Assembly: GCF_023016525.1 (NCBI RefSeq)
Contig: NZ_JALKCG010000002.1
Location: 500,001-564,000 of the forward strand
DNA length: 64,000 nt
DNA from: Ancylobacter koreensis
GTDB taxonomy: Bacteria; Pseudomonadota; Alphaproteobacteria; Rhizobiales; Xanthobacteraceae
Reading direction: 5' to 3'
Below are positions 1 through 9,469 of the stretch, one piece after another; position 1 is the first letter of the stretch; each line of letters opens with the position of its first letter. Position numbers and translations under genes: made by a program. A model generated the notes under the pieces. The model had not been told where the DNA came from. It made no database searches and worked only from the letters and a program-made list of their open reading frames with translations.

Positions 1-27
1 GCCGATAGAAGCGAAACCTGCGGGCAT
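1..27 (-). CDS. gpsA: Partial gene start, probable glycerol-3-phosphate dehydrogenase
   Basis: Only the first nine codons are in the window (M-P-A-G-F-A-S-I-G). The ATG at 27-25 shares its A with the last base of the tsaD stop codon (TGATG), so the two genes are translationally coupled and leftward. In many alphaproteobacteria the gene directly after tsaD is gpsA, and the visible residues fit the start of its Rossmann strand. The identification rests on gene order and a very short peptide, so it is tentative. Confidence 0.45.
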
Positions 28-1118
28 CAGCCGGCCGCGCCCGGCAGCGGGGCGCCCGGCGCGGAGGAATTGGCGCCCTCGACTTCGCCGAGCGGCCACC
101 GCGCGCGCGGCGCCGTGCCGAGATCGTCGGTCAGCCCGCGCGCCAGCCGCTCGGCACCGGCCCAGGCGATCATCGCGCCATTGTCGGTGCACAGTTCCGG
201 CGGCGGCACGGCGAGGCGCGTGCCGGCATCGGCCGCCACCTTGTGCAGCACCCGGCGCACCGCCTGGTTGGCGCCGACGCCGCCGGCGAGCACCAGCGCG
301 TTCGGCTTGAGGCCCTTCTGCAGCATCAGCCGCAGCGCGCAGCGCGTCCGGTCGGCGAGGATGTCGACGATGGCGGCCTGGAAGGAGGCGCACAGATCGT
401 TCACGTCCTCGTCCGACAGCGGGGCGATCTTCAGCGCTTCCTGCCGCACGGCGGTCTTCAGGCCGGAGAGCGAGAAATCCGGCACCGGCTTGCCGTGCAG
501 CGGGCGAGGCAGGGCGAAGCGCGAGGCATCGCCCTTCAGCGCCGCGCGCTCCACCTCCGGGCCGCCGGGATAGGGCAGGCCGAGCATCTTCGCCGTCTTG
601 TCGAAGGCCTCGCCGATGGCGTCGTCGATGGTGCCGCCGAGCTTGGTGTACTCGCCGATGCCGGTGACGGCCACGAGCTGGGTGTGCCCGCCCGAGACCA
701 GCAGCAGCAGGAAGGGGAAGGGCACCTTGTCGGTGAGCCGCGCGGTGAGCGCGTGCGCTTCCAGATGGTTGACCGCGATCAGCGGCTTGTTCGCCGCCAG
801 CGCCAGCGCCTTGGCCGTGGTGAGCCCGACGATGACGCCGCCGATCAGCCCCGGCCCGGCGGCGGCGGCGATGCCGTCGACCTGCGCCAGCGTGATGCCG
901 GCCGAGCGCAGCGCCAGCGCGATCAGATGGTCGAGGATCTCCACATGGGCGCGGGAGGCGATCTCGGGCACCACGCCGCCATATTCGGCATGCGCCTCGG
1001 TCTGCGAGCGCACGACGTTGGACAGGATGGTGCCCGAGCCGTCGCCGCGCCGGCGCACGATGGCGGCGGCGGTCTCGTCGCAGGTGGTCTCGATCCCGAG
1101 GAGGAGAAGATCGCTCAT
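27..1118 (-). CDS. tsaD: tRNA N6-threonylcarbamoyladenosine (t6A37) transferase TsaD
   Basis: 363 aa, normal length for the Kae1/TsaD family. TsaD transfers the threonylcarbamoyl group from TsaC-made threonylcarbamoyl-AMP to A37 of ANN-decoding tRNAs, with TsaB and TsaE, in the cytoplasm. Visible signatures: N-terminal [12 protein letters not shown], the metal-binding HLEAH motif (His118 and His122), VSGGHTQL, and a C-terminal VLAGGVGAN followed by [10 protein letters not shown]. The start is the ATG at 1118 ([10 protein letters not shown]), which matches the family. An upstream in-frame ATG at 1169 would add 17 unlike residues and nearly reach hemC. It is divergent from hemC, with 62 bp between the starts. 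The AT-rich TATAAA 10-15 bases upstream may be promoter material. The C-terminal ~15 residues are a species-specific tail. Confidence 0.97.
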   Translation of the reverse strand: MSDLLLLGIETTCDETAAAIVRRRGDGSGTILSNVVRSQTEAHAEYGGVVPEIASRAHVEILDHLIALALRSAGITLAQVDGIAAAAGPGLIGGVIVGLTTAKALALAANKPLIAVNHLEAHALTARLTDKVPFPFLLLLVSGGHTQLVAVTGIGEYTKLGGTIDDAIGEAFDKTAKMLGLPYPGGPEVERAALKGDASRFALPRPLHGKPVPDFSLSGLKTAVRQEALKIAPLSDEDVNDLCASFQAAIVDILADRTRCALRLMLQKGLKPNALVLAGGVGANQAVRRVLHKVAADAGTRLAVPPPELCTDNGAMIAWAGAERLARGLTDDLGTAPRARWPLGEVEGANSSAPGAPLPGAAG

Positions 1119-1180
1119 TGACTTTATATGGTTGGACAGTGATCTGAACCGGCATCGAACCGCTAGCACCGCAGGACCGC

Positions 1181-2110
1181 ATGACGCAATCGCTTCCCCG
1201 ACTCCGGCTCGGCACGCGCGGCAGCCCGCTGGCGCTCTGGCAGGCGCATGCGGTGCGCGACGCCCTCCTGAAGGCGCATGGCTGGCCGGCCGAGGCGGTG
1301 GAGATCGAGGTGATCCGCACCACCGGCGACGCCATTACCGACCGCGCGCTGTCGGAAGCGGGCGGCAAGGGGCTTTTCACCAAGGAGCTGGAGGAGGCGC
1401 TGCTGGAGCGGCGCATCGACCTCGCGGTGCATTCGGCCAAGGATATGGCGACGCGCCTGCCGGACGGGCTGCACCTCGTCGGCTATCTCCCCCGCGCGGA
1501 TGTGCGCGACGCGCTCATCCTGCGCGAGGGCGCCTCGCTCGCGGACCTGAAGCCGGGCGCCAAGGTCGGCACCGCCTCGCTGCGCCGCGAGGCGCAGCTG
1601 CGCCGGCTGCGGCCGGACCTTCAAGTGTCGCTGCTGCGCGGCAATGTGCACACGCGGCTCGCCAAGGTGGAGAGCGGCGAGTTCGACGCCACGCTGCTGG
1701 CGCTGGCCGGACTTGCCCGTCTCGGTCTCACCGAGCGGATCAGCGCGCTGCTCGACGTCGCCGATTTCCTGCCCGCCGTCGGGCAGGGGGCGGTCGCCAT
1801 CGAGACGCGGTTCGGCGACCTCGCGGTGGATTCGCTCGTCGTGCCTGTCGTGTGCCCGGCGACCGGCCTCGCGCTCCGCGTCGAGCGCGCCTATCTCGGC
1901 GAGCTTGACGGCTCCTGCCGCACGCCCATCGGCGGACTGGCGGAAGTGACCGGGGACGAGATCCGCTTCCGCGGCGTCGTGCTGTCTGCCGACGGCACGC
2001 GCTATTACGAGATCGTGCGTTTCGGGCCGAGAAACCGCGCGCTGGAGCTGGGCGTGACCTCGGGCCGGGAGATGCGGGCGATGGTGCCGCCCGAATTGCT
2101 GCCGCACTGA
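1181..2110 (+). CDS. hemC: Porphobilinogen deaminase (hydroxymethylbilane synthase)
   Basis: 309 aa. Polymerises four porphobilinogens to hydroxymethylbilane in haem/cobalamin synthesis, using a covalent dipyrromethane cofactor. The N-terminus [15 protein letters not shown], the catalytic region [14 protein letters not shown] (Asp88), the arginine-rich [17 protein letters not shown], and the cofactor attachment GSCRTPIGG (Cys246) are all intact. It is the first gene of a rightward block: hemD starts one base after its stop. Divergent from tsaD. Confidence 0.98.
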   Translation: MTQSLPRLRLGTRGSPLALWQAHAVRDALLKAHGWPAEAVEIEVIRTTGDAITDRALSEAGGKGLFTKELEEALLERRIDLAVHSAKDMATRLPDGLHLVGYLPRADVRDALILREGASLADLKPGAKVGTASLRREAQLRRLRPDLQVSLLRGNVHTRLAKVESGEFDATLLALAGLARLGLTERISALLDVADFLPAVGQGAVAIETRFGDLAVDSLVVPVVCPATGLALRVERAYLGELDGSCRTPIGGLAEVTGDEIRFRGVVLSADGTRYYEIVRFGPRNRALELGVTSGREMRAMVPPELLPH

Positions 2111-2111
2111 G

Positions 2112-2813
2112 ATGCGCGTGCTGGTGACACGCCCGCAGCCGGACGCGCAGGCGACCGCCGCGCGGCTGGCGGCTGCCGGCCATCAGTCGATCGTCGATCC
2201 GATGCTGGCGGTCGAGGCGATCGCGGACGCGCGCCTGCCGGACGGGCGCTTCGACGCGGTGGTGCTGACCAGCGTGAACGGGGCGCGGCTGCTCGGCCGC
2301 CGATCCGAATTCGAGGCCATCGGCGCGCTGCCGCTTTACACCGTCGGCCATCGCACGGCGGCGGCGGCGGATCACTCCGGCCCGATGCATATCGCTGGCG
2401 GAAACGGCGCGGCACTGGTCGGGCTGCTGCGCGCGACGCTCCCGCGTGGCGCGCGTCTGCTGCATGTCGCGGGCGAGGAGCGGGCGGTCGATCTCGGTGC
2501 GGCACTGGCGGGCGATGGCATCCACACCGAACTTTTCGTGATCTACCGCACCGTGCCGGCGCGGGCGCTGGCGGCGGCGACGCTGGCGGCGGCGGCGGCC
2601 GGCGCCATCGACGCGGCTTTCCATTTTTCCCCGCGCACCGCCGCCACGCTGGCGGCGCGGGCCAGCGCAGCCGGGGCCTCGGCGCATTTCCGCCACATCC
2701 GCCATCTGTGCTTCTCGGCCAATGTCGCCGCGCCGCTGGCGGCCGAGGGATGGCGGACGGAAGTTGCGGCGGCACCGACCGAGGAGGCGCTGTTCGCCCT
2801 CATCGCCCGGTAA
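2112..2813 (+). CDS. hemD: Uroporphyrinogen-III synthase
   Basis: 233 aa. Cyclises hydroxymethylbilane with inversion of ring D to uroporphyrinogen III. HemD sequences are poorly conserved; support comes from the start MRVLVTRPQPDAQATAARLAAAGH, the two-lobe length, the C-terminal half with FHFSPRTAATLAA, and position one base after hemC, the usual alphaproteobacterial order. Very Ala-rich. The stop lies 94 bp before the next gene. Confidence 0.93.
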   Translation: MRVLVTRPQPDAQATAARLAAAGHQSIVDPMLAVEAIADARLPDGRFDAVVLTSVNGARLLGRRSEFEAIGALPLYTVGHRTAAAADHSGPMHIAGGNGAALVGLLRATLPRGARLLHVAGEERAVDLGAALAGDGIHTELFVIYRTVPARALAAATLAAAAAGAIDAAFHFSPRTAATLAARASAAGASAHFRHIRHLCFSANVAAPLAAEGWRTEVAAAPTEEALFALIAR

Positions 2814-2907
2814 ACCATCCCAGCCTCCCGAGGTTGCGGCGCGGGGACAGGCGGTCTATCCCGGAACCGGGGCCGGTCCGGCGCTTTATCGAGGTAGAGG
2901 TAGGGAC

Positions 2908-4359
2908 GTGGCGAACGACGATTCGAACAAGGGCGCTGAGGACAAGCCGGAAGCGGGCGCGAAGGCGCCCCGCCGGAAGCCGCCGACGCTTGATCTTTCC
3001 GCGCGCGACGTAACCCCGCCCGAGGATGCCAAGACGGATGCCGCGCCGGCGCCGGATGGCGTTTCCGATGTGCCGCCCCCTGTCACGCCGGTGCCCGACG
3101 ACGCGGCGACCGCCGCCACCGCGTCCGACACGCCGCCGCTGGTGGACGAGACCCCGCCCGATGCCGCCGCCCCCGCCACCGAGCCGACCGGCGAGCCGCC
3201 GGTGCCGCCGGCGAAGCGCCCGGCGCGCCAGCTCGGCGTGTTCGGCGTCATCGTCGCGGCGCTGGTCTCCGGCGTGCTGGGCGGGGCGGTGGCGCTCGCC
3301 GTGGTCTCCACCTTCTACAGCGCCGAGGACAATATCGACGCCATCACCGAGCTGGAGGCGCGCGCGGTGGATCTGCGCCAGCGCGTCGAGACGCTGGAGG
3401 CGCGGGGCGAGGCGTCGCCGGCCGGCGAGGCGACGGCCGCCGCGAGCGGCCCCACGGCGCCGGACGAACTCGCCGTGCGGCTCGATGCGCTGGAAAGCGG
3501 GCTCGACGCGCTCGGCCGCAAGGTCGACACGCTGCCGGCCCCCGCCGCTCCGGCCTCTGACGGCGCCCCTGCGGCCGAGGTGACGGCGCTGGCCGGCCGC
3601 CTCGACGCGCTGGAGCAGAAGGCCGCCTCCGCGCCGGCTCCCGCGCCTGCCGCCTCGCCCGAAGACGTTGCCGCCGTCGCCGCGCGTATCGGCGCGCTGG
3701 AACAGCGCGTCGCGTCCATTCCCGCCCCCTCCCCGGCGGCGTCCCCGGCCGATGTCGAGGCGGCGCAGGCGCGCATCGCCGCGCTGGAAGGCAAGCTCGC
3801 CGCCATGGCCGAAAGCCAGCGCGCCAGCGGGCAGGGCGCCGCCCAGCTCGTCGCGCTCGCCTCGCTGCGCGATGCCGTGGCTGCCGGCCGGCCTTTCGCC
3901 ACCGAACTGAAGGCGGCCCGCGTGCTGCTTGGCGAGGAAGCCGCCCCGCTGGCGGCGCTCGATCCGGTCGCCAATGCCGGCTTCGGCGACGGCCCGGCGC
4001 TCGCCGCGCGCCTCAAGGCCGCGACCGCCCCGGCCGCTGTCGCCGCGTCGCCCGCTCCCGCTGCCGGTACCTCGACCGTCGAGGGTGTCGTCGAACGGCT
4101 GTGGAACAGCGCGCAGAATCTCGTCGTCATCCGCCGCGCCTCCGGCACCTCGGGCGATCCGCGCCTCAGTGAGGCCGAGGCGGCGCTGGCGCGTGGCGAC
4201 TATGCCGGCGCGCGCACCGCACTCGCCGGCGCGCCGGAAGCCGACCGCGCCGCCGTCCAGCCGGTGATCGCGGCCCTCGATGCGCGGCAGGCGGCGCTCG
4301 ACGCCATTGCCGGCCTCAATCAGCGCGTGCTCGCCACGCTCGCGGGAGGTGCCCAGTGA
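2908..4359 (+). CDS. Mitofilin/Mic60-like inner-membrane coiled-coil protein
   Basis: 483 aa from a GTG start at 2908 preceded by GAGG/TAGGG. The first ~105 residues are an acidic Pro/Ala-rich cytoplasmic segment, followed by one membrane helix at about 108-136 (LGVFGVIVAALVSGVLGGAV), then a long periplasmic region of repeated LxxRVxxLE and RLDALE segments broken by Ala-Pro linkers (coiled coil), and a conserved helical C-terminal domain with the shape of mitofilin. Known biology: alphaproteobacterial Mic60 is encoded in the haem cluster beside hemD and hemY-type genes and has been linked to inner-membrane invagination and envelope contacts. Here the position is exactly that. Its stop overlaps the next start (GTGA). 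An earlier in-frame ATG exists at 2722, but it lies inside hemD. Confidence 0.85.
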   Translation: MANDDSNKGAEDKPEAGAKAPRRKPPTLDLSARDVTPPEDAKTDAAPAPDGVSDVPPPVTPVPDDAATAATASDTPPLVDETPPDAAAPATEPTGEPPVPPAKRPARQLGVFGVIVAALVSGVLGGAVALAVVSTFYSAEDNIDAITELEARAVDLRQRVETLEARGEASPAGEATAAASGPTAPDELAVRLDALESGLDALGRKVDTLPAPAAPASDGAPAAEVTALAGRLDALEQKAASAPAPAPAASPEDVAAVAARIGALEQRVASIPAPSPAASPADVEAAQARIAALEGKLAAMAESQRASGQGAAQLVALASLRDAVAAGRPFATELKAARVLLGEEAAPLAALDPVANAGFGDGPALAARLKAATAPAAVAASPAPAAGTSTVEGVVERLWNSAQNLVVIRRASGTSGDPRLSEAEAALARGDYAGARTALAGAPEADRAAVQPVIAALDARQAALDAIAGLNQRVLATLAGGAQ

Positions 4360-5978
4360 TCCGCCTCGTCGTCTATCTCCTCGTCCTCTCCCTCGTCGCC
4401 TTCGGCATCGCCTGGCTCGCCGACCGGCCCGGCTCGGTGGTGATCGACTGGCAGGGCTGGCAGATCGAGACCAGCATCCTCGTCGCGGCGAGCGCGCTGC
4501 TGGCGCTGCTGGCGGCAACCATCCTGCTGTGGACGCTGGTGCGCCTCATCGTCCGCTCGCCGGACATCATCGCCTTCTCCTGGCGGGCGCGCCGGCGCAA
4601 CCGGGGCTGGAGCGCGGTGACGCGCGGCCTCGTCGCGGTCGGCTCGGGCGACGCCATCGGCGCGCGCCGCGCCGCCAACGATGCCGAACGCTTCCTCGGC
4701 CGCGAGCCGCTGGCCCAGCTTCTCGCCGCGCAAGCGGCCCAGCTTTCCGGCGACGCCGCCGGTGCCGAGGCGGCCTTCCGCGAGATGACCCAGACGCCCG
4801 CGACGCGCCTGCTCGGCCTGCGCGGGCTGCATGTCGAGGCGCGCAGGCGCGGCGATGCCACCGCGGCCCTGCTCGCCGCCGACGAGGCCGCCCGCCACGA
4901 GCCGGGCCTCGCCTGGGCGGCGGATGCGGTGATCGAGGCGCGCTGCCTTGCCGGCGACTTCGCCGGGGCGCTCGCCGTGCTGGAACGCGAGGCGGCCCAT
5001 GGCGGGCTGGAGCGCGCCACCCACCGCCGCCGCCGCGCCGTGCTGCTGGCGGCGCAGGCGCAGGCGCTGGAACTCTCCGAGCCGGCGACGGCGCGCGAGC
5101 GGGCGCTGGAGGCCACCCGCCTCGCGCCGACGCTGGTGCCGGCCGCCGATATCGCCGGGCGCCTGCTCGGCGCGGCGGGCGACGCGCGCAAGGCCGCCAA
5201 GATCCTGGAGACCGCCTATGCGAGCACGCCGCACCCCGATCTCGCCGACACCTATCTGCACCTGCGGCCGGGCGATTCCTCGCGCGAGCGGCTCAAGCGC
5301 ATTCGCACCCTGACCTCGCGCATGCCGGCGCACCCAGAGAGCGCCATGGTGCTGGCGCGCGCGGCCATCGACGCGCAGGAGTTCGATGTCGCCCGCACCG
5401 CGCTGGCGCCGCTTCTCGGCGATCCGACGCAGCGGGCCTGCCTGCTGATGGCGGAGCTGGAAGCCGGCGAGAGCGGCGATGTCGGCAAGGCGCGCGAATG
5501 GACCGCCCGCGCCGTGCGCGCCCAGCGCGATCCTGCCTGGGTGGCGGACGGCGTAGTGGCCGAGGCGTGGGGGCCGGTGTCGCCGGTCACCGGCAAGCTC
5601 GACGCCTTTGAATGGAAGCTGCCGCCGGGCGTCGCTACGACGCCGATGCTGGAGAACGAGGCCGAGCGCGTGAAGGCGGCCATCGCCGCCGCCATCGAGG
5701 CGCGGCCGGAGCCCGTGGCGCCGGTGGTGGACCTTACCCCCGACGAGCCATCGCCGAGCCTTGCCCCCGATAGCGAGGCGCGGGACCTTCCGGCGAAGGA
5801 GACGCCGGTCGAGATCGAGCCTTCGCGGCCGGTGAGTATTCCGGTGGCGAAGCCCGCGCCGGCAGCACCTGCGGCGGCGCCGGTGGTGGCGATGCCGCAT
5901 CTGCCGGACGATCCCGGCCCCGAGGGCCCGTTCGCCGACGAGGCCGGCAGCCGGCCGCGTCCGCCCTTCGGGGTGTGA
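4356..5978 (+). CDS. hemY: HemY-type TPR inner-membrane protein (Orf52-like)
   Basis: 540 aa, GTG start overlapping the previous stop by four bases. Two N-terminal membrane helices (about 3-22 and 40-62) around the motif RPGSVVIDWQGWQIETS mark the HemY N-terminal domain. The rest is TPR-like helical repeats ending in a low-complexity Pro/Ala tail of ~130 residues. Despite the name no porphyrin-oxidising activity is established for this family. In alphaproteobacteria the partner gene next to Mic60 is called Orf52. Coupling to the mitofilin gene suggests they act together in envelope organisation. The transcript probably ends at the hairpin at 6023-6048. Confidence 0.88.
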   Translation: MIRLVVYLLVLSLVAFGIAWLADRPGSVVIDWQGWQIETSILVAASALLALLAATILLWTLVRLIVRSPDIIAFSWRARRRNRGWSAVTRGLVAVGSGDAIGARRAANDAERFLGREPLAQLLAAQAAQLSGDAAGAEAAFREMTQTPATRLLGLRGLHVEARRRGDATAALLAADEAARHEPGLAWAADAVIEARCLAGDFAGALAVLEREAAHGGLERATHRRRRAVLLAAQAQALELSEPATARERALEATRLAPTLVPAADIAGRLLGAAGDARKAAKILETAYASTPHPDLADTYLHLRPGDSSRERLKRIRTLTSRMPAHPESAMVLARAAIDAQEFDVARTALAPLLGDPTQRACLLMAELEAGESGDVGKAREWTARAVRAQRDPAWVADGVVAEAWGPVSPVTGKLDAFEWKLPPGVATTPMLENEAERVKAAIAAAIEARPEPVAPVVDLTPDEPSPSLAPDSEARDLPAKETPVEIEPSRPVSIPVAKPAPAAPAAAPVVAMPHLPDDPGPEGPFADEAGSRPRPPFGV

Positions 5979-6018
5979 TCCGCGCCGGCCTCCGCCCGCG
6001 CGGCGGCGGGACAAGCGC

Positions 6019-6048
6019 AAAAAAAAGCGCGCCATGCGGCGCGCTTTT
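6019..6048. terminator. Intrinsic terminator, strongest leftward
   Basis: GCGCGCC-ATGC-GGCGCGC stem (6027-6044) flanked by A8 on the left and TTTT on the right. Read leftward it has a U8 tail, ideal for ending the small RNA or cobT. Read rightward it has four U and may also end the hem block. Confidence 0.8.
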
Positions 6049-6197
6049 CGACCCGTTCAGGGGTCCCCGCCAGAGGCCGACCGCTCGTCAGGCGGCCGGA
6101 GGGTATGAGACGGCCGGAGTACATCCGTCCTGACCGTCGTCCATCCGGCGAGGCGCTGACGAAGCGCCAGCTTGCCGGAAGCCCTGTTCTGGCTGGG
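6019..6197 (-). ncRNA. Candidate ~180-nt structured small RNA
   Basis: No coding gene is credible here. On the minus strand a promoter-like pair (TTGAAA, 18 bp, TATAGG; 6233-6204) is followed about 180 bases later by a strong intrinsic terminator with eight U. The predicted transcript has a long-range closing stem (GCCAGA near 6192 with TCTGGC near 6073, extended by CCC/GGG), an inner hairpin TCCGGC...GCCGGA containing GCTGGC-GCTTC-GTCAGC, a second arm GTCAGG...CCTGAC, and a 3' hairpin GACCC-CTGAAC-GGGTC before the terminator. The length resembles 6S RNA but the branched shape does not clearly match, and 6S normally sits elsewhere in alphaproteobacteria. Ends are approximate. It could also be the cobT 3' UTR. 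Confidence 0.5.
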
Positions 6198-6203
6198 TTG
6201 AAA

Positions 6204-6233
6204 CCTATATGGGGGCCGCCCGGCGGGTTTCAA
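6204..6233 (-). promoter_or_regulatory. Promoter-like element for the small RNA candidate
   Basis: Minus-strand -35 TTGAAA (6233-6228) and -10 TATAGG (6209-6204) are separated by 18 bp. The expected start is near 6197. No coding sequence lies downstream on this strand before the terminator. Confidence 0.5.
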
Positions 6234-6273
6234 GGGCGAAGACGCGACGATTGCCGGCAACGCTATGTGCCGC

Positions 6274-6402
6274 CGTCATCCTGGACGGCCGCAGGCCGAT
6301 CCGGGAACGCGGGCAAGGGTGGGAGCGGGCTGGAGGACGATCCCGGCTCCCGCTTGGCTCGGCCGGGATGACGACCTTTTCAGCCTTCGGCCGGGATGAC
6401 GT
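6274..6402. repeat. Dispersed palindromic repeat, family B copy 1
   Basis: Left arm CGTCATCCTGGACGGCCGCA...GATCCGGGA and inverted right arms ending GGCCGGGATGACG (two copies of that end, near 6374 and 6400). The same unit occurs near 34180, 38954 and 50078. It sits between the small RNA promoter and the cobT stop. No gene is seen in 6234-6408. Confidence 0.75.
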
Positions 6403-6408
6403 CTTTTC

Positions 6409-8355
6409 TCAATGCACCTTCATGGTCGGCAGCGCGACGGCGCCCGTGCGCGGCGCCCGCGCTGCGGGGCGTGCGGGCTGCGGCGCCGCGCGCGAGGCGC
6501 GCTCGCTGAACAGCTCGGCGAGCTTGTCGGTCATTGCCCCGCCGAGTTCCTCGGCATCGACGATGGTGACGGCGCGCTTGTAGTAGCGCGTCACGTCATG
6601 GCCGATGCCGATGGCGATCAGCTCGACCGGGGACTTGTCCTCGATCTGCTGGATCACCCAGCGCAGGTGCCGCTCCAGATAATTGCCCGGGTTCACCGAG
6701 AGGGTGGAATCGTCCACCGGCGCGCCGTCCGAGATCATCATCAGGATGCGGCGCGATTCATTGCGCGCCAGCAGGCGGTTATGCGCCCAGTCGAGCGCCT
6801 CGCCGTCGATGTTCTCCTTCAGGAGCCCCTCGCGCATCATCAGGCCGAGATTGCGCCGGGCGCGGCGCCAGGGGGCGTCGGCGGACTTGTAGATGATGTG
6901 GCGCAGGTCGTTCAGCCGGCCGGGCGCGCCCGGCTTGCCGGCGGAGAGCCAGGCTTCCCGCGCCTGTCCGCCCTTCCACGCCTTGGTGGTGAAGCCGAGG
7001 ATCTCGACCTTCACGCCGCAGCGCTCCAGCGTACGTGCCAGAATGTCCGCACAGGCGGCGGCGACGGTGATCGGGCGCCCGCGCATCGAGCCGGAATTGT
7101 CGAGCAGCAGCGTCACCACCGTGTCGCGGAAGTCGGTGTCGCGCTCGCGCTTGAAGGACAGCGCCTGCATCGGGTCGGTGATGATGCGGTGCAGGCGCGC
7201 CGGATCGAGCAGGCCCTCTTCGAGGTCGAACTCCCAGCCCCGGTTCTGCTGCGCCATCAGCTTGCGCTGAAGCCGGTTGGCGAGGCGCGCGACGATGCCG
7301 GAGAGGTGCACGAGCTGCTTGTCGAGATAGGCGCGCAGCCGCGCCAGTTCCTCGGGATCGCACAGCTCATCGGCGTTCACCGTCTCGTCGAAGCGCGGCG
7401 TGAAGGGGTGGTACTCCGGCGGGCGCGGCTCGGCCGGCGTAGCGTTCTGCGGCCGCCAGGGCTCGGACGAATCGTCGGATTCGCCCAGCTCCGCGTCGTC
7501 GGACAGCTCGGAGTTCGGCTGGTCCTGCTGCTCCTCGGATTCTTCCGGATTCTGGTCGGAGGCGAGATCGGTGTCGACCTCGGTCTGGCCCTCGGCGTTC
7601 TCGTCCTCCTCGGAATCCGCGCTCTTGCCGGAATCCTCCTCGCGGGTGTCGTCCGCCTCGGTGGAGGGGTCGTTGTTCTCGTCGAAGGGGGCGATGTCCT
7701 CGCCCATGCCGAGTGAGGACAGCAGGTCGCGCATCGCCTCGGCGAAGCGGGTCTGGTTGTCGGCCGAGCCGGCCAGTTCGTCGAGCGCGGCGGCGCCGTG
7801 CTCCTCGATGAAGCCGCGCCACAGATTGACCATCTCGCGCGCCGCCGCCGGCGGGGCCATGCCGGTCATGCGCTCGCGCAGCATCAGCGAGAGCGCATGC
7901 TCCATCGGTGCGTCCGAGCGGTCGGCGAGGTTGGCGAAATTGGCCTTCTGGTAGCGGTCCTCCAGCATGGCCGAGAGGTTCAGCGCCACGCCGTCCATGC
8001 GCAGGGCGCCGAGCGATTCGCAGCGGGTCTGCTCGGCCGCCTCGAAGGCGGCGCGCGCCTGCTGGCCCATCGGCACGAGCCGCTGGTGCACCTTGGGGTC
8101 GTGGCAGGCCATGCGCAGCGCCATGGAATCGGCATGGCCGCGCATGATGGCGGCGTCCTGCTTCGACATGCGGCGCGCCGGCTCGGGCAGGCGGGCACGG
8201 CCATCCGCATAGCCCGGCTTCTCCGAGCCGAAGGTCACGTCGATCTCGCGATTGCCCGCGATGGCGCGCAGGCAGCCGGTGACGGCGCGCTTGAGCGGCT
8301 CGGTCGGGGCTTCCTTGGGCGGCGTGCGGGTGGTGCGGTTCGAGGTGGTGGACAT
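6409..8355 (-). CDS. cobT: Cobaltochelatase subunit CobT
   Basis: 648 aa, family-typical length. With CobS and CobN it forms the ATP-dependent aerobic cobaltochelatase that inserts Co(II) into hydrogenobyrinic acid a,c-diamide. Domains: a helical N-terminal region, a strongly acidic stretch at about 210-305 rich in E/D/S/Q, then a C-terminal von Willebrand A domain with an intact MIDAS motif DNSGSMRG near residue 420 and [12 protein letters not shown] later. It lies 79 bp downstream of cobS, in the same direction. cobN is not in this window. No cobalamin riboswitch was recognised upstream of the pair. Confidence 0.97.
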   Translation of the reverse strand: MSTTSNRTTRTPPKEAPTEPLKRAVTGCLRAIAGNREIDVTFGSEKPGYADGRARLPEPARRMSKQDAAIMRGHADSMALRMACHDPKVHQRLVPMGQQARAAFEAAEQTRCESLGALRMDGVALNLSAMLEDRYQKANFANLADRSDAPMEHALSLMLRERMTGMAPPAAAREMVNLWRGFIEEHGAAALDELAGSADNQTRFAEAMRDLLSSLGMGEDIAPFDENNDPSTEADDTREEDSGKSADSEEDENAEGQTEVDTDLASDQNPEESEEQQDQPNSELSDDAELGESDDSSEPWRPQNATPAEPRPPEYHPFTPRFDETVNADELCDPEELARLRAYLDKQLVHLSGIVARLANRLQRKLMAQQNRGWEFDLEEGLLDPARLHRIITDPMQALSFKRERDTDFRDTVVTLLLDNSGSMRGRPITVAAACADILARTLERCGVKVEILGFTTKAWKGGQAREAWLSAGKPGAPGRLNDLRHIIYKSADAPWRRARRNLGLMMREGLLKENIDGEALDWAHNRLLARNESRRILMMISDGAPVDDSTLSVNPGNYLERHLRWVIQQIEDKSPVELIAIGIGHDVTRYYKRAVTIVDAEELGGAMTDKLAELFSERASRAAPQPARPAARAPRTGAVALPTMKVH

Positions 8356-8434
8356 GGCAAGCCTTGAATGTTGGGCATCGCCCGCCCCGCAGGGACCGGT
8401 GTGTGCCGGTCGGCGGGGCGAGAGGAGACGTCGC

Positions 8435-9418
8435 TCAGGACATGACGACGTTGACGGCCGACTCGGTCAGTTCCTTGCCGAAGCAGCGCTGGTAGAACTC
8501 GGCCACCAGCGGACGCTCCAGCTCGTCGCACTTGTTGAGGAAGGTCACGCGGAACGAGAAGGCGAGGTCCTTGAAGATCTCGGCGTTCTCGGCCCAGGTG
8601 ATCACCGTGCGCGGGCTCATCACGGTCGACAGGTCGCCATTGATGAAGGCCTGACGGGTGAGGTCGGCGAGGCGCACCATGCGGGCGGCGACGTCGCGGC
8701 CTTCCGGCGTTTGCAGGTTCTTGGCCTTGGAGACGACGATGTCGACCTCCTTGTCGTGCGCCAGATAGTTCAGCGTGGTGACGATCGACCAGCGGTCCAT
8801 CTGCGCCTGGTTGATCTGCTGGGTGCCGTGATAGAGGCCGGTCGTGTCGCCGAGGCCGATCGTGTTGGCGGTGGCGAACAGGCGGAAGGCGCCGTGCGGG
8901 CGGATGACGCGGTTCTGGTCGAGCAGGGTCAGGCGGCCGGCGCTTTCCAGCACGCGCTGGATCACGAACATCACGTCCGGGCGCCCGGCGTCGTATTCGT
9001 CGAACACCAGCGCGACGTTGTTCTGGTAGGCCCAGGGCAGGATGCCGTCGCGGAACTCCGTGACCTGCAGCCCGTCCTTCACCACGATGGCGTCCTTGCC
9101 GATCAGGTCGATGCGGCTGATGTGGCTGTCGAGATTGACGCGCACGCAGGGCCAGTTGAGGCGGGCGGCGACCTGCTCGATATGGCTCGACTTGCCCGTG
9201 CCGTGATAGCCGGTGACCATGACGCGGCGGTTATGGGCGAAGCCGGCGAGGATGGCGAGCGTGGTCGGACGGTCGAACAGATAGTCGGGATCGACCTCCG
9301 GCACGTAGGCGTCCGGCTCGGCATAGGCCGGAACCTCGAGATCGACGTCGATGCCGAAAACCTGGCGGACCGAGACCTTCATGTCCGGCAACGCGGGCGC
9401 TTGCGTGGGGGCAGTCAT
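8435..9418 (-). CDS. cobS: Cobaltochelatase AAA+ subunit CobS
   Basis: 327 aa AAA+ ATPase of the MoxR-related chelatase group. It forms hexameric rings with CobT that drive CobN. Walker A is [10 protein letters not shown] near residue 66-75, Walker [11 protein letters not shown] near 135-144, and the sensor region [13 protein letters not shown] is present. The N-terminal segment ([20 protein letters not shown]) is typical of CobS. First of the cobS-cobT pair; the J-domain gene ends 51 bp upstream, so all three may be co-transcribed. Confidence 0.97.
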   Translation of the reverse strand: MTAPTQAPALPDMKVSVRQVFGIDVDLEVPAYAEPDAYVPEVDPDYLFDRPTTLAILAGFAHNRRVMVTGYHGTGKSSHIEQVAARLNWPCVRVNLDSHISRIDLIGKDAIVVKDGLQVTEFRDGILPWAYQNNVALVFDEYDAGRPDVMFVIQRVLESAGRLTLLDQNRVIRPHGAFRLFATANTIGLGDTTGLYHGTQQINQAQMDRWSIVTTLNYLAHDKEVDIVVSKAKNLQTPEGRDVAARMVRLADLTRQAFINGDLSTVMSPRTVITWAENAEIFKDLAFSFRVTFLNKCDELERPLVAEFYQRCFGKELTESAVNVVMS

Positions 9419-9469
9419 TCTTCCTCCGTTGCCGCGAAGACGAACCGCGGGCTTGTCTGCGATGCGGGC

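Noticed and set aside
6019-6197. 6S RNA identity for the small RNA candidate
   Set aside because: Size fits, but the branched fold does not show the single long hairpin with central bubble, and zapA/fau neighbours are absent.
8356-9469. Cobalamin riboswitch controlling cobST
   Set aside because: No B12-box-like conserved core was seen in the gaps at 8356-8434 or 9419-9469.
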